In this document: positions 1 through 9,268 of the stretch, in pieces
Layout: every line of letters starts with the position of its first letter
Position numbering within the stretch: position 1 is the stretch's first letter
Assembly: GCA_963742795.1 (NCBI GenBank)
Contig: CAVUNL010000025.1
Location: 124,001-188,000, forward strand
From: Palsa-504 sp963742795
GTDB lineage: Bacteria > Actinomycetota > Actinomycetes > Streptosporangiales > Streptosporangiaceae
Direction of reading: 5' to 3'
Length of the DNA stretch: 64,000 nucleotides
Notes under the pieces: generated by a model
Database searches by the model: none
What the model was told of the DNA's origin: nothing
Seen by the model: only the letters and a program-made list of their open reading frames with translations
Program-made: the position numbers and the translations under genes

Positions 1-59
1 TCCACCACATGGCCAGTCACCCCGATCAGCGCCACCGAGTGTGTGCGGGCCAGCGGCAC
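1..59 (-). CDS. comM: ComM/YifB-family Mg-chelatase-like AAA+ ATPase, N-terminus only
   Basis: Only the first 19 codons are inside the window. From a GTG at 59 the minus strand reads MPLARTHSVALIGVTGHVV, which matches the usual actinobacterial ComM start (an LARTxSVAL.GV.G pattern). It begins two bases after the yraN stop, and yraN-comM is a standard actinobacterial gene pair. Family members are AAA+ ATPases linked to processing of recombination branches during DNA uptake. The identification rests on a short N-terminus plus context. Confidence 0.8.
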   Translation of the reverse strand, partial: MPLARTHSVALIGVTGHVV

Positions 60-61
60 GG

Positions 62-418
62 CTAGCCCACTCCCCTGACGTGCTCGATGGTGAATCCGCC
101 CGTGCCCTCGTAGACCAGGCCGACCACGTCGATCCGGACCTGATCGAAGCGGACGCCATGAGCGTTCAGCCACTGCACCGCCAGCCGGCGTAGCCGGGCA
201 CGCTTGGCCCGGCTGACGGCCTCGAGCGGGCTGCCGTAGCGCACCGACGTCCGAGACTTCACCTCGCATACGACCAGCACCTGACGCTCGACCGCCACGA
301 TGTCGATCTCGCCGTCCGCGCTGCGCCAGTTCCGGTCCAGGATCCGCAGCCCGTGCGATTCCAGGTATCTGGCTGCTTCCTGCTCGCCGGACTTGCCCAG
401 TTCATCCTTGGCCCGCAT
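62..418 (-). CDS. yraN: YraN/UPF0102 family endonuclease-like protein
   Basis: 118 aa. The start is the ATG at 418 (MRAKDELGKSGEQEAARYLE), chosen because GGAGGTGAT lies five bases upstream and because the family starts at this point. It shows the PD-(D/E)XK-like core: an N-terminal E-A-A-x-x-L helix, then DGEIDIVA and LVVCEVKSR, where the Asp, Glu and Lys would be the nuclease-fold residues. The biochemical role of the family is poorly defined. It sits immediately upstream of comM and was probably transcribed with rnhB and DUF2469 ancestrally; here an unrelated block separates them. Confidence 0.92.
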   Translation of the reverse strand: MRAKDELGKSGEQEAARYLESHGLRILDRNWRSADGEIDIVAVERQVLVVCEVKSRTSVRYGSPLEAVSRAKRARLRRLAVQWLNAHGVRFDQVRIDVVGLVYEGTGGFTIEHVRGVG

Positions 419-853
419 GGCTATCACCTCCGCTTCGACGATCGCCGGAGCCGGGGGTGGCCCGCCGGGCGGTCTCGTGGTTGTGGAAAACCGGAGAGGC
501 AGGCCCCTGAATGTGGATAACGAACAGGAAATGTCAGTACCGGATGCTTGGATTCCCGAGGGGGACTCCCGGTCGGGCCGACGGGTGGGGGTGGTGCGGC
601 GGGTGGGGGCCGCGCGACGGCTTGAGCCGCGTGCGCAAGTACGCCTCGCCCGAGCTGATCGAGTGGTTCGAGTCTCATCCGCGGCCGGCCCGCGTCTCCT
701 GATTCGGGTCGGTGTCGGCGCGCCGGGCGCATCTGGCAGGCCGCAGGATCGGGTGAGGCCGAGAACGTGTTCTCGTAACGATGGCGGAACGGTGCCGGCA
801 TAGCGTCGGATCACCCGGCCTCGCAGGGAGGCCGGCGAGTCGAGGGGAAGGCC
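419..853. other. Intergenic region with two DnaA-box-like 9-mers
   Basis: A 435-base gap between the divergent yraN and the plus-strand membrane protein gene. It holds TGTGGATAA at 512-520 (the reverse complement of the classic DnaA box TTATCCACA) and TGTGGAAAA at 482-490 (a one-mismatch box), 30 bases apart in the same orientation. A short plus-strand reading frame ending near 702 has a protein-like tail (YASPELIEWFESHPRP) and may be a gene remnant, but I do not recognise it. No other gene is supported. Confidence 0.4.
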
Positions 854-2152
854 ATGACTGCGGTCGCCGCTCGCCGTCGGGCCGGGGTGAAGCCGCCGCT
901 GGCCGCGCTGGTCTGGTCGGTCGCAGCGGTGAGCGTGGCCGGTTTCGCCGCGGCGTGGGTCCTGGCCACCCGCAACCGGGACCTACTCGATATCTCCGCC
1001 GCTTTCGGCCCCGACCGGTTCTTGGCTGCTTACCCGATCGTCGGCGCGATACTGGCGTCTCGCAGGAGATCCAACCCCATCGGCTGGTTCTTGTTGGGCA
1101 TGGGCCTGGTGGAGGCGGCTCGCTCGGTGGCCGGAGAGTACGCGCGGTATGCGCTGACCGGGCCGTTCCGGCCCGAGGCCGGGGTATGGGCGGCGTGGTT
1201 CGTCGGCTGGTCGCTCACGCTGGTGTTCCCCGGCGGCCTGCTTGCGTTCCTGCTGCTGCTGTTTCCAAACGGCCGGCCGCCCACGGCGCGGTGGTGGGCA
1301 GTGGGCTGGCTCGCCGCGGGGCTGGGTGGCCTCTACCTGCTGATCATCTGGTTTGATCCCAGCCCGGTCACGCTGAGTGGGCTGCCTATCGTGTCCAACC
1401 CGACCGGTATCCGGGGCTGGATCCACGTGTCGCAGGGCAATGTGCTCGGCGGCGGCGCATTCGTCCTCGGTCTGGTATGCCTGCTTCTGGCGGCGGCGAG
1501 CGTGGTCGCCCGGTACCGGCGGTCAGCCGGCGATGAGCGGCTGCAGCTCAAATGGTTCGCCTATACCGCGGCCTTGAGCGCGACGCTGCTGGTCGTGCTG
1601 ATACCGGTATCCAGCACCGGCGAGACCGGACAGGCGATGTTCGACGTTGCGGTCGTGGCCGGTGTCGGGCTGGCCCTCCCGCTGGCCATCGGCGTCGCGG
1701 TGTTGAAGTACCGGCTCTACGCGATTGACAAGATCATCTCGCGGAGCGTGTCCTATGCCGTGGTGACCGGGCTGGTGGTCGGGGTCTACCTCGGGTGCGT
1801 CGCCCTGCTCACGAACGTATCGCCGTTCCACGGGAGCGTCGCCGTGGCGGCCGCGGCGCTGGTGGCGGCCGCGCTGTTCAACCCGCTGCGCCGGAGGGTT
1901 CAGGCGGTGGTCGACCGGCGGTTCGACCGGGCCAGGTACGACGCCGAGCGCGTGGTGGCGCAGTTTTCGGTCCAGCTGCGCGAGCAGATCGACCTAGACG
2001 TGCTGGGCGGCGACCTGCTCGGCGTGGTGCACCGCGTGCTGGCCCCGGAGCACCTGGCGCTCTGGCTGAACGACCCGGCCGAGCCGGCCACGCGCCCGAC
2101 CCCAGGGACGGACGCGCCTAGGTCGGATCAGGTGCCGGAGGCGCGGTTGTAG
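854..2152 (+). CDS. Polytopic membrane protein resembling a sensor-kinase input region, no kinase domain
   Basis: 432 aa, ATG at 854 preceded by GAGGGGAAGG. About eight hydrophobic segments fill residues 20-340 (for example residues 105-140 and 265-340), followed by a cytoplasmic part containing LQLKWFAY between segments and RRFDRARYDAERVVAQF, then a VHRVLAPEHLALWL tail. These motifs occur in actinobacterial membrane proteins and at the front of some LiaS/NarL-type histidine kinases, but no HisKA, HATPase or cyclase domain follows. It may be a stand-alone sensor or partner subunit. It ends convergently, overlapping the GH65 gene by 25 bases. Function unknown. Confidence 0.75.
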   Translation: MTAVAARRRAGVKPPLAALVWSVAAVSVAGFAAAWVLATRNRDLLDISAAFGPDRFLAAYPIVGAILASRRRSNPIGWFLLGMGLVEAARSVAGEYARYALTGPFRPEAGVWAAWFVGWSLTLVFPGGLLAFLLLLFPNGRPPTARWWAVGWLAAGLGGLYLLIIWFDPSPVTLSGLPIVSNPTGIRGWIHVSQGNVLGGGAFVLGLVCLLLAAASVVARYRRSAGDERLQLKWFAYTAALSATLLVVLIPVSSTGETGQAMFDVAVVAGVGLALPLAIGVAVLKYRLYAIDKIISRSVSYAVVTGLVVGVYLGCVALLTNVSPFHGSVAVAAAALVAAALFNPLRRRVQAVVDRRFDRARYDAERVVAQFSVQLREQIDLDVLGGDLLGVVHRVLAPEHLALWLNDPAEPATRPTPGTDAPRSDQVPEARL

Positions 2153-4489
2153 GGAGGGCGGCCGAAGGGCTGCTCCGGGCGCGGACCGGCCTTGACCGGC
2201 GGTATCTTGCGCTCCACGGCCCGGTGCCCGAGCTCGAACTCCTCGTTGTGGTGGGTGATCGGCACCGGGTCGCCGTCCATCAGCATGTACCGGGCCCGTT
2301 GGCCCTGGATTTCGACGCTCAGCTTCCGGCCCCGGTAGCGCAGCCGGAACTTCAGCCGGGAGATGCCGTCGGGCAGCCGGGGGCTGAAGGCCAGCGGGCC
2401 GTTGCCCGCGCGCATCCCGCCGAACCCGGCCACCAGCGCCATCCACGCCCCGGCCAGCGAGGCCATGTGGACGCCGTCGGAGGTGTTGTGCTCCACGTCC
2501 CGCAGGTCCATGAGCGCGGCTTCGGCCAGGTAGTCGTGGGCGAGATCCAGCTGGCCGACCTCGGCTGCCATCACCGCTTGGGTGCACGCCGAGAGCGAGG
2601 AGTCGCGCACGGTGAGCGGCTCGTAGTAGGCGAAGTTGGCTGCCTTCTGCTCGGCGGTGAACGCCTCGGAGCGCAGGTACATGGCCAGGACCAGGTCCGC
2701 CTGCTTGACGACCTGCTTGCGGTACAGCTGGAAGTACGGGAAGTGCAGCAGCAGCGGGTAATCTTCCTCGGGGGTGTTCTTGAAGTCCCACCGCGCGTAG
2801 TCGGTAAACCCCTCGTGCTGCGGGTGCACGCCCAGGCGCTCGTCGAACGGGATGTACATCGCGTTCGACGCGTCGCGCCAGGACGCCGCCTCTTCGGTGC
2901 TCACGCCGAGCGCTGCGGCCTCGGCGGGCAGCCGGGCGACCGCGGCCGCGGCGCAGGCCAGGTTCCGCTGGGCCATCAGGTTGGTGTAGACGTTGTTGTC
3001 CTTGATCGCGCTGTACTCGTCCGGGCCGGTCACGCCCTCGATCCGGAAGTGGCCCATCGCGTCGTGCTGGCCGAGCGAGCGCCACAGCCGCGCGGTCTCG
3101 ACCAGCAGTTCCAGGCCGACCTCGGTCTCGAACTTGGCGTCCTGCGTGGCGTCCAGGTAGCGGCTGACCGCGTCGGCGATGTCGGCGTTGATGTGGAACG
3201 CCGCGGTCCCGGCGGGCCAGTAGCCAGAGCACTCCTGGCCGCGGATGGTCCGCCACGGGAACGCCGACCCGGCCAGGCCCAAGTCGGTTGCGTGCTGCTT
3301 GGCCTCCCCGAGCACCAGGTGCCGCCAGCGCAGGGCGTCGGCCGCGGCGGACGGCTGGGTGTAGGTGAGCACGGGCAGCACGTACGATCTCGGTGTCCCA
3401 GAATGTGTGCCCGTCGTAGCCGCTGCCGGTCAGCCCCTTGGCCGCGATCGGCCGGTACTCGGCCCGGGCGGCGGCCTGCAGGATGTGGAACAGGCCGAAG
3501 CGCACGGCCTGCTGGACCTCGGCGTCGCCGTCGACCTCGACGTCGGCACCGTCCCAGAACTCGTCCAGGTAGGCCCGCTGCTCGGCCAGCAGGCCGTCCC
3601 AGCCGGTCAGGTGGGCGCCGGACAGCGCGCCAACGACCTGGTCGATGAGCGCGGGCCGGGACCGCTGGCTCGACCAGCCGTAGCCGAGGTACTTCACGAT
3701 GCGCAGCTGCTCGCCGGGGGCCAGCTCGGTGGCCACCGTGGACCGGCCCAGGTCCGGATAGGACTCGGTCCGGGAGCCCATCTTCTCCGGGCCGGTGATC
3801 ACGTGCGACATGCCGGCGGCCATCCGCAGCTGGCTGGCCCGCGTGCGGTGGACCAGCACGACCCGGGACGGGGTGCCGTCGTAGGTCTGGTGCTCCTCGC
3901 TGACCAGCGGGGCCTCCAGGATGGCGGCCAGCCGGGGGTCGTTGCCCCGCTTGGGCATCTCCTCGTTGGTGACCAGCTCGGACTGCAGCACCACCCGCAG
4001 CTTCTGGTCGATCGGCTCGACCGTGTAGCTGATGGCCGCGATCGCGCGCTGGGTCAGCGACACCATCCGCACCGAGGTCACCCTGATCCGGGCCCCGGCC
4101 GGGGAGGACCAGTCGACGGTCCGGGTCAGCGTGCCGGCCCGCAGGTCGAGGACGCGCTCGTGGGAGTGCAGGGTGCCGTACCTGATGTCGAACGGCTCAT
4201 CGTCGACCAGCAGCCGGATGATCTTGCCGTTGGTGACGTTGATGACGGTCTGCCCGCTGTCGGGGAACCCGTAGCCGGCCTCGGCGTAGGGCAGCGGCCG
4301 GACCTCGTACATGGAGTTGAGGTAGGTGCCGGGCAGCCCGTGCGGGTCGCCCTCGTCCAGGTTGCCGCGCAGGCCGATGTGCCCGTTGGACAGCGCGAAG
4401 ATCGACTCGCTCTGGGCCAGCAGGTCCAGGTCGAGTTCCTTCTCGACCAGCCGCCAGGGCTCGGTCCCGTACGCCGCCTGCTTGATCAT
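2128..4489 (-). CDS. GH65 family sugar phosphorylase/hydrolase (trehalose/maltose phosphorylase type), frameshifted
   Basis: About 786 codons once one base is removed, a normal GH65 length. The ATG at 4489 overlaps the upstream phosphoglucomutase stop (ATGA). The N-terminal beta-sandwich region is recognisable, as are the catalytic (alpha/alpha)6 landmarks: GHTFWDTEI, then LPVLTYTQPSAAADALRWRH, and GVTGPDEYSA, where the Glu is the expected acid in GH65 phosphorylases. The frame breaks between DTEI and YVLPVLTY; removing the G corresponding to 3385 restores the family sequence exactly. A phosphorylase would yield beta-glucose 1-phosphate from an alpha-disaccharide, which the adjacent mutase would convert. 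Whether the break is real or a sequence error is unresolved; the exact substrate cannot be read from sequence. Confidence 0.85.
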
Positions 4490-5235
4490 TTGTTGTCCTC
4501 GAGCAGCTCGGACAGGTCCTTGACGACGATGTCGGCGCCGTGCGCCTTGAGCTCGGCGGCCTGGCCGACCCGGTCCACGCCGACCACCAGGGCGAAGTGG
4601 CCCGCGTGGCCCGCCGCCACCCCGGCCTGGGCGTCCTCGAAGACCACCGCGTGCGCGGCGGGCACGCCGAGCGCCTGCGCGGCGGCCAGGAACGTGTCCG
4701 GCGCGGGCTTGCCGCGCAGGCCGCGCTCCTTGGCGATGACCCCGTCGATCCGGGTGTCGAACAGGTCCTCGATGCCCGCGGACTGCAGGACCTGGACGGT
4801 GTTGGCGCTGGCCGAGACGATCGCGGTGCGGATGCCGCCGGCCCGGACCGCCTTGATGTAGGCGATGCTGCCCTCGTAGACCTGGACCCCGCCGGCCGCG
4901 ATCTTGGCCAGGACCAGGTCGTTCTTGCGGTTGCTCAGCCCGTACAAGGTGGGCGTCCCCGGCGGGTCGTCGGGGGTGCCCTCGGGCAGGTCGATGCCGC
5001 GGGACTCCAGGAAGGACCGGGTTCCGTCCAGCCGGGGCTTGCCGTCGACGTAGGCGTCGTACTCGTGGTGCGGGTCGAAGGGAACGAACTCGGTTCCGGT
5101 GCTGGCTCGGCGCGTTCGCGAGAGGAACTCGTCGAACATTTCCTTCCACGCCGCGGCGTGCACCGTCGCGGTCTGGGTCACCACGCCGTCCATGTCGAAC
5201 AGGCAGGCCAAAACCCCGTCAGGAAGCCCGAACAT
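4486..5235 (-). CDS. pgmB: Beta-phosphoglucomutase-family HAD hydrolase
   Basis: 249 aa. HAD motif I is LFDMDGVVT (nucleophile and acid/base Asp near residues 14 and 16), motif II is around IVSASAN, the motif III lysine is in GKPAPDTF, and motif IV is VVFEDAQAG. The cap has the TLYGLSNRKN stretch typical of the beta-PGM/trehalose-associated branch. The product is expected to interconvert beta-glucose 1-phosphate and glucose 6-phosphate. It overlaps the GH65 start by four bases, the same pairing as mycobacterial Rv3400-Rv3401, so it is almost certainly co-translated with it. A strong GGAGGGG site precedes the ATG at 5235. Confidence 0.88.
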   Translation of the reverse strand: MFGLPDGVLACLFDMDGVVTQTATVHAAAWKEMFDEFLSRTRRASTGTEFVPFDPHHEYDAYVDGKPRLDGTRSFLESRGIDLPEGTPDDPPGTPTLYGLSNRKNDLVLAKIAAGGVQVYEGSIAYIKAVRAGGIRTAIVSASANTVQVLQSAGIEDLFDTRIDGVIAKERGLRGKPAPDTFLAAAQALGVPAAHAVVFEDAQAGVAAGHAGHFALVVGVDRVGQAAELKAHGADIVVKDLSELLEDNK

Positions 5236-5253
5236 CCGCCCCTCCGCAGAAAG

Positions 5254-5583
5254 TTATGCCGGGAAGTCCGGCTTATCCGCTGGAACCTCCAGGTCCGCCT
5301 TGGCCAGTTCCTCGATGTTGACGTCCTTGAAGGTGACTACACGTACATTCTTGACGAACCTGGCCGGGCGGTACATATCCCAGACCCACGCGTCTCGCAT
5401 CGTAACCTCGAAGAAGACCTCGCCGTTGTCGCTTGACCTGACGTTCAGCTCAACGTCATTCGTGAGATAGAACCGGCGCTCGGTCTCGACCACGTGGGTG
5501 AACAACCCGACCACGTCGCGGTACTCGCGGTAGAGCTGAAGCTCCATCTCGGCCTCGTACTTCTCAAGGTCCTCCGCGCTCAT
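5254..5583 (-). CDS. DUF2469 family conserved actinobacterial protein
   Basis: 109 aa, ATG at 5583 (MSAEDLEKYEAEMELQLYRE). This short acidic protein is highly conserved in actinobacteria and nearly always follows rnhB, as here (37 bases downstream of its end). Typical stretches are YREYRDVVGLFTHVVETERRFYL and a MRDAWVWDMYRP core. It has no signal peptide or membrane segment. No biochemical function is established. The spacing of 18 bases to pgmB suggests that the disaccharide phosphorylase pair has been attached to the rnhB-DUF2469 transcript. Confidence 0.93.
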   Translation of the reverse strand: MSAEDLEKYEAEMELQLYREYRDVVGLFTHVVETERRFYLTNDVELNVRSSDNGEVFFEVTMRDAWVWDMYRPARFVKNVRVVTFKDVNIEELAKADLEVPADKPDFPA

Positions 5584-5620
5584 GAGCTCATTCTCCTCTC
5601 GTTCTCCCCGAATGCACCCG

Positions 5621-6422
5621 TCAGGACCAGGTCCAGGGCGGCGTCCCGCCGGATCCACGCCGACGCATGAGCTCCATCGGGTCCACGGGGTCTGTCGGGG
5701 CCAAGGGGTCCGGGCCCGCCTGGACCGCCACCCGATTCACGTTCACGAACGAATACCGGTGGACCGGAGACGGGCCGTGCTCGGTCAGGGCCCGTTCGTG
5801 GTCATCGGTGTTGTATCCCTTGTGCCGGTCGAATCCATACTAGGGATAACGTTCGTGCAGGTCCCGCATCATCCGGTCCCGGCTGACCTTGGCCACGACC
5901 GAGGCCGCGGCGACCGACGCGGTGACCCGGTCGCCCTTCCAGACGGCCAGGGCGGGCGCGCCCAGGCCGCGGACCGGGAACCCGTCGGTCAGCACGTATC
6001 CCGGGCGGCAGCGCAGCCCGGCGAACGCGCGGCGCATGCCCGGCCACGTTGCATACGTGCAGGCCCAGTGCGTCGATCTGGTCGTTGCCGATCACCACCA
6101 CGTGCCAGTCCAGCGCCCAGCGGAGCACCTCGGCGTAGACGTCCTCGCGGGCCGCGGCGGTCAGCAGCTTGGAGTCGGCCAGGCCGCGCATGCGCTTGAT
6201 GTGAGCCGGGTCCAGGACCACGGCCGCCACCACCAGCGGCCCCGCGCAGGCCCCGCGGCCCGCCTCGTCGATGCCCGCCACCGGCGCGAACCCGGCCTTG
6301 GCGAGCACGGTCTCGTAGGCGCCGAGTCCCCCGTCGCGCCGGGGCGTATAGCCGACGTACCGGGGCGGAGCGGCCAGGGATTGTGGGTCGCTGACGGTCA
6401 GCGACCCGGGATCGCGGGTCAT
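5621..6422 (-). pseudogene. rnhB: Ribonuclease HII with one frameshift and one in-frame amber
   Basis: The N-terminal part carries the RNase HII catalytic motif GIDEAGRGACAGPLVVAAVVL and ADSKLL. After NVAG the frame shifts by one extra base in the G/C run at 6038-6041; the next frame continues with MRRAFAGL, YVLTDGFPV, KGDRVTASVAAASVVAKVSRDRMM. A TAG at 5840-5842 then sits between HERYP and YGFDRHKGY, a position usually occupied by Gly, Gln or Glu, and the remainder reads on to a TGA at 5621. RNase HII removes ribonucleotides from DNA. Two independent lesions argue either for decay or for poor sequence here; every conserved block is otherwise intact. Confidence 0.85.
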
Positions 6423-6480
6423 GACATCGGAAAGCGTACGCCAGTTGGCACGGTGTCGCGGCCAACGCCGCGAGCCCGGG

Positions 6481-7568
6481 CTAACCGCGCGGCGGGTCCA
6501 TCGGTCCCCGGCGCCGGCGCCGGGCGACCCGCATCCGGACGCGGCGCTGCAGCCAGGTCAGCGGGAGGGCGCCGACGAAGCCGAGGGCCAGCGGGACGAC
6601 CTGACCGGTGGGCTCGGCGCGCGCGGTCAGCAGGTCGGTGCCGGGCACGGGCGGCCCCGCCGCGATGCGAGCCGTTCAGCGCGGGCTGCTCGAAGGTGGC
6701 CGGGATGGGCAGGATCCGCCAGCGGCTGGGCGGCCAGATGATGATGAAGGCCCGGCCGATCACCGCGCTCTCCGGGACCGTCCCGCCGGCCGGGATCGCC
6801 CATGTGGTCCCGGGAGTCGGCGGACTAGAGCCGGTTGTCGCCCATGACCCACAGCCGCCCTTGCGGCACCACGATGTTGAACCGGGTCTGCGACGGGGCC
6901 GAGCCCGGGTACAGGTAGGACTGCTCGGTCAGCGGAACGCCGTTGACGGTGACCCGGCCCTGGGCGTCGCAGCAGGCCACCCGGTCGCCGGGGATGCCGA
7001 TGACCCGCTTGATGAGGATGTCTCCGGGGTGCCCGAAGCCGAACATGCTGGCAAAGCCGTCACCGAACTGCTGGAAGATGTTGCCATTCGCCGGGATCGG
7101 GCCCGGGTCCCAGGAGCCGTCGCCATTGAAGACCACGATGTCGCCGCGGTGAATGTCGCGGATATGGTAGATGATCTTGTTGACCAGCACCCGGTCATTG
7201 ATCTCGAGGGTGTTCTCCATCGACCCCGACGGAATCCAGAAGGCCTGGATCGCAAAGGTCTTGATCACCACCGCGAGCAGCAGCGCGACGGCGACCAGGA
7301 TCGGCAGCTCGCGCCAGAACGACCGCTGCTTACGCTTACGGCGGTGGCCGGGGCGCGGTCCGCCGGGACCTTCGGCCGGCCCGTCGCCGGGCGCTGCCGC
7401 AGCTGCGTCGTCCGCACCATCGGCCTCGGCCTGCCTGTCGGCCTGGGCGTTCGCAGCCGGTGCGTTCGCGGTGGCCTGGTCGGCTGCCGCCTGCGAGTCT
7501 GCGTCCGATCTGACCGCAGATCCGGAGTCCCGTCCTTCCGACGCGGCGCTGTCCTGCGGACCGCTCAC
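6481..7568 (-). pseudogene. lepB: Type I signal peptidase copy 1, with an amber and two frameshifts
   Basis: It starts at a GTG (7568). A long Ala-rich cytoplasmic N-terminus is followed by one membrane segment (LPILVAVALLLAVVIKTFA), the catalytic Ser motif PSGSMENTL, the Lys region DILIKRVIGIPGD and the MGDNR box. A TAG at 6825-6827 falls immediately after MGDNRL and before SADSR. Then an extra base near 6798 breaks GDPGGGT, and another near 6680 breaks the frame before the C-terminal membrane segment and its basic tail, which ends at TAG 6481. Three lesions in one gene, next to an intact paralogue, make true decay plausible. Confidence 0.85.
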
Positions 7569-7727
7569 CTAGACCCACACCCCTCGTCGACCCACACCGT
7601 CACCCAGTGAGCTTATCGCCATTACCCGATGGCAGGGCCGGCCGCACGAGGCCCGGCCGATCCGGATCGGGCGCGATAAGCAGCGCAATTCGCAGGCTTA
7701 TGCGCAGTTCGCGCTATTTCGCGGACG

Positions 7728-8753
7728 CTAGCGCCGCCGACGGCGGCGCAGCAGAAGCCAGGGTGCGCCGAGCACTCCCGCCCCGGCGGCGGCCCCGGCC
7801 ACGGGTACGGCGGCCACCGCGGCCAGCGCGGTCCCGCCGCCGTCCGCGGCACCGATCAGGGCGGCTCCCGCCGGACCCGCGTGCAGCGCGGCCTGGCCGA
7901 AGGTGGACGGGATGGGCAGGTCGCGGAGCTGGGACGGCGGCCAGATGATCAGGAACGCCCGGCCGACGACCTCGTTCTCCGGTATGGCCCCGCCGCCCGG
8001 GTCGCTGTTGTGGTAGCGGGAGTCGTCGGAGTCCCCGCGGTGGTCACCCATGACCCACAGGTGACCGGGCGGAACGATGACCGTCTTGAACGGGAACGAC
8101 GGCGCGTCGCCCGGGTACAGGTACGAGGTCTCGGTCAGCGGCACGCCGTTGACCGTCACCTTCCCGTCGGTGCAGCACGCCACCTTGTCGCCGGGCAGGC
8201 CGATGACCCGCTTGATGTAGTAGGTCTGGCTGCTCTGCAGGCCGATGTCGGACAGCACCTTGTCCCAGAGCCGGACGAGCCCGTTGTTGGAGGGGGGCGG
8301 CGCGTCGGGTCCCCAGGAGTCCTGCCCGCTGAACACGACGATGTCGCCGCGGGCGATGCCGCGGAAATGGTAGACGAGCTTGTTCACCAGGACCCGGTCG
8401 CCGACCTGGAGGGTGTTCTCCATCGATCCGGTCGGGATCTTGTACACCTGCGCGACGAACGCCTTCACCACCAGGGTGAGGGCGGCGGCGACCACCACGA
8501 TGACCAGCAGCTCGCGCCAGAAGTGCCTGCGCCGCTTGCCTGCCGGGGCGCTCGCGGGTTCATCCGGCGCGTCCTGGTCCTCGGGCGGCGGGCCCGGCTG
8601 GGGCTCGGCGCCCTGCCATCCGGGATCGCGCGGGCCCCCGTCCGGCTCTTCCCCGACCGGGCTCCAGGGCCCTTGGGGTTCGAGGCGGCCCAGCGGCTGG
8701 GCGGGCTGGACGCGCGGCCAGGTAAAGGTGTCCTGATCGTGCGGATCATCCAT
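7728..8753 (-). CDS. lepB: Type I signal peptidase copy 2, intact
   Basis: 341 aa from the ATG at 8753 (MDDPHDQDTFTW); a GTG eight codons upstream is possible but lacks a ribosome site. A proline/acidic-rich cytoplasmic N-terminus (about 80 residues) precedes a membrane helix (LLVIVVVAAALTLVVKAF), PTGSMENTL with the catalytic Ser, YYIKRVIGLPGDKVACC with the general-base Lys, and MGDHRGDSDDSR. A second hydrophobic segment lies at the C-terminus (AAVAAVPVAGAAAGAGVLGA) followed by an Arg tract. It cleaves secretory signal peptides outside the membrane. It ends 159 bases before copy 1; streptomycetes also have clustered sip genes downstream of rplS. Confidence 0.93.
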   Translation of the reverse strand: MDDPHDQDTFTWPRVQPAQPLGRLEPQGPWSPVGEEPDGGPRDPGWQGAEPQPGPPPEDQDAPDEPASAPAGKRRRHFWRELLVIVVVAAALTLVVKAFVAQVYKIPTGSMENTLQVGDRVLVNKLVYHFRGIARGDIVVFSGQDSWGPDAPPPSNNGLVRLWDKVLSDIGLQSSQTYYIKRVIGLPGDKVACCTDGKVTVNGVPLTETSYLYPGDAPSFPFKTVIVPPGHLWVMGDHRGDSDDSRYHNSDPGGGAIPENEVVGRAFLIIWPPSQLRDLPIPSTFGQAALHAGPAGAALIGAADGGGTALAAVAAVPVAGAAAGAGVLGAPWLLLRRRRRR

Positions 8754-8781
8754 GCCCTGCCCCCCGCCCGGCCCCACTTGG

Positions 8782-9141
8782 TCAGCTGCCGGCTTGGTCG
8801 CGGCGCTCCTTGATCCGCGCCGCCTTGCCGCGCAGGTCCCTCAGGTAGTAGAGCTTGGCCCGGCGGACGCGGCCCCGGGTGACCGGCTCGATCTTGTCGA
8901 TCGAGGGGCTGTGCACGGGGAAGGTGCGCTCCACGCCGACGCCGTAGCTGATCTTGCGGACGGTGAAGGTCTCGCGAGCTCCGCTGCCCTGACGCCTGAT
9001 CACCACGCCCTGGAACACCTGGATCCGTGAGCGGTTACCCTCGGTGACCCGGACGTGGACCTTCAACGTGTCCCCGGGCCGGAAGTCCGGGATGTCAGAC
9101 CGGGTCTGGGCCTGCTCGATTTCGGCAATGGCGGTATGCAT
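8782..9141 (-). CDS. rplS: 50S ribosomal protein L19
   Basis: 119 aa, ATG at 9141 (MHTAIAEIEQAQTRSDIPDF), preceded by GAGGAAAT. Diagnostic L19 stretches are FRPGDTLKVHVRVTEGNRSRIQVFQG, GVERTFPVHSPSIDKIEV-like SIDKIEPVTRG and RRAKLYYLRDLRGKAARIKE. L19 lies at the 30S-50S interface. It is 128 bases downstream of trmD and 28 bases upstream of lepB copy 2, so the ribosomal/rRNA-modification block and the signal peptidases are probably expressed together. Confidence 0.97.
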   Translation of the reverse strand: MHTAIAEIEQAQTRSDIPDFRPGDTLKVHVRVTEGNRSRIQVFQGVVIRRQGSGARETFTVRKISYGVGVERTFPVHSPSIDKIEPVTRGRVRRAKLYYLRDLRGKAARIKERRDQAGS

Positions 9142-9268
9142 GACAGCGATTTCCTCGGTGGTGGTCGGGTTCGCACGGCCCGGCGGCAGCCGGCTCGCGC
9201 CAGGCACCAGGGGCCCCCAGCCGCAGCCTGGAAAAGACAGCGGACTTCAGTGTGCCATATCTTCGCCG

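Noticed and set aside
5840..6827. Amber recoding (TAG read as an amino acid) in rnhB and lepB
   Set aside because: TAG ends other genes in the window at natural positions (yraN, ffh, rpmB, MocR), the two sites share no residue type, and both genes also have frameshifts.
9142..9268. Autogenous leader structure for rplS
   Set aside because: The 127-base spacer can form GC stems as any such sequence can; no known L19 leader motif is visible.
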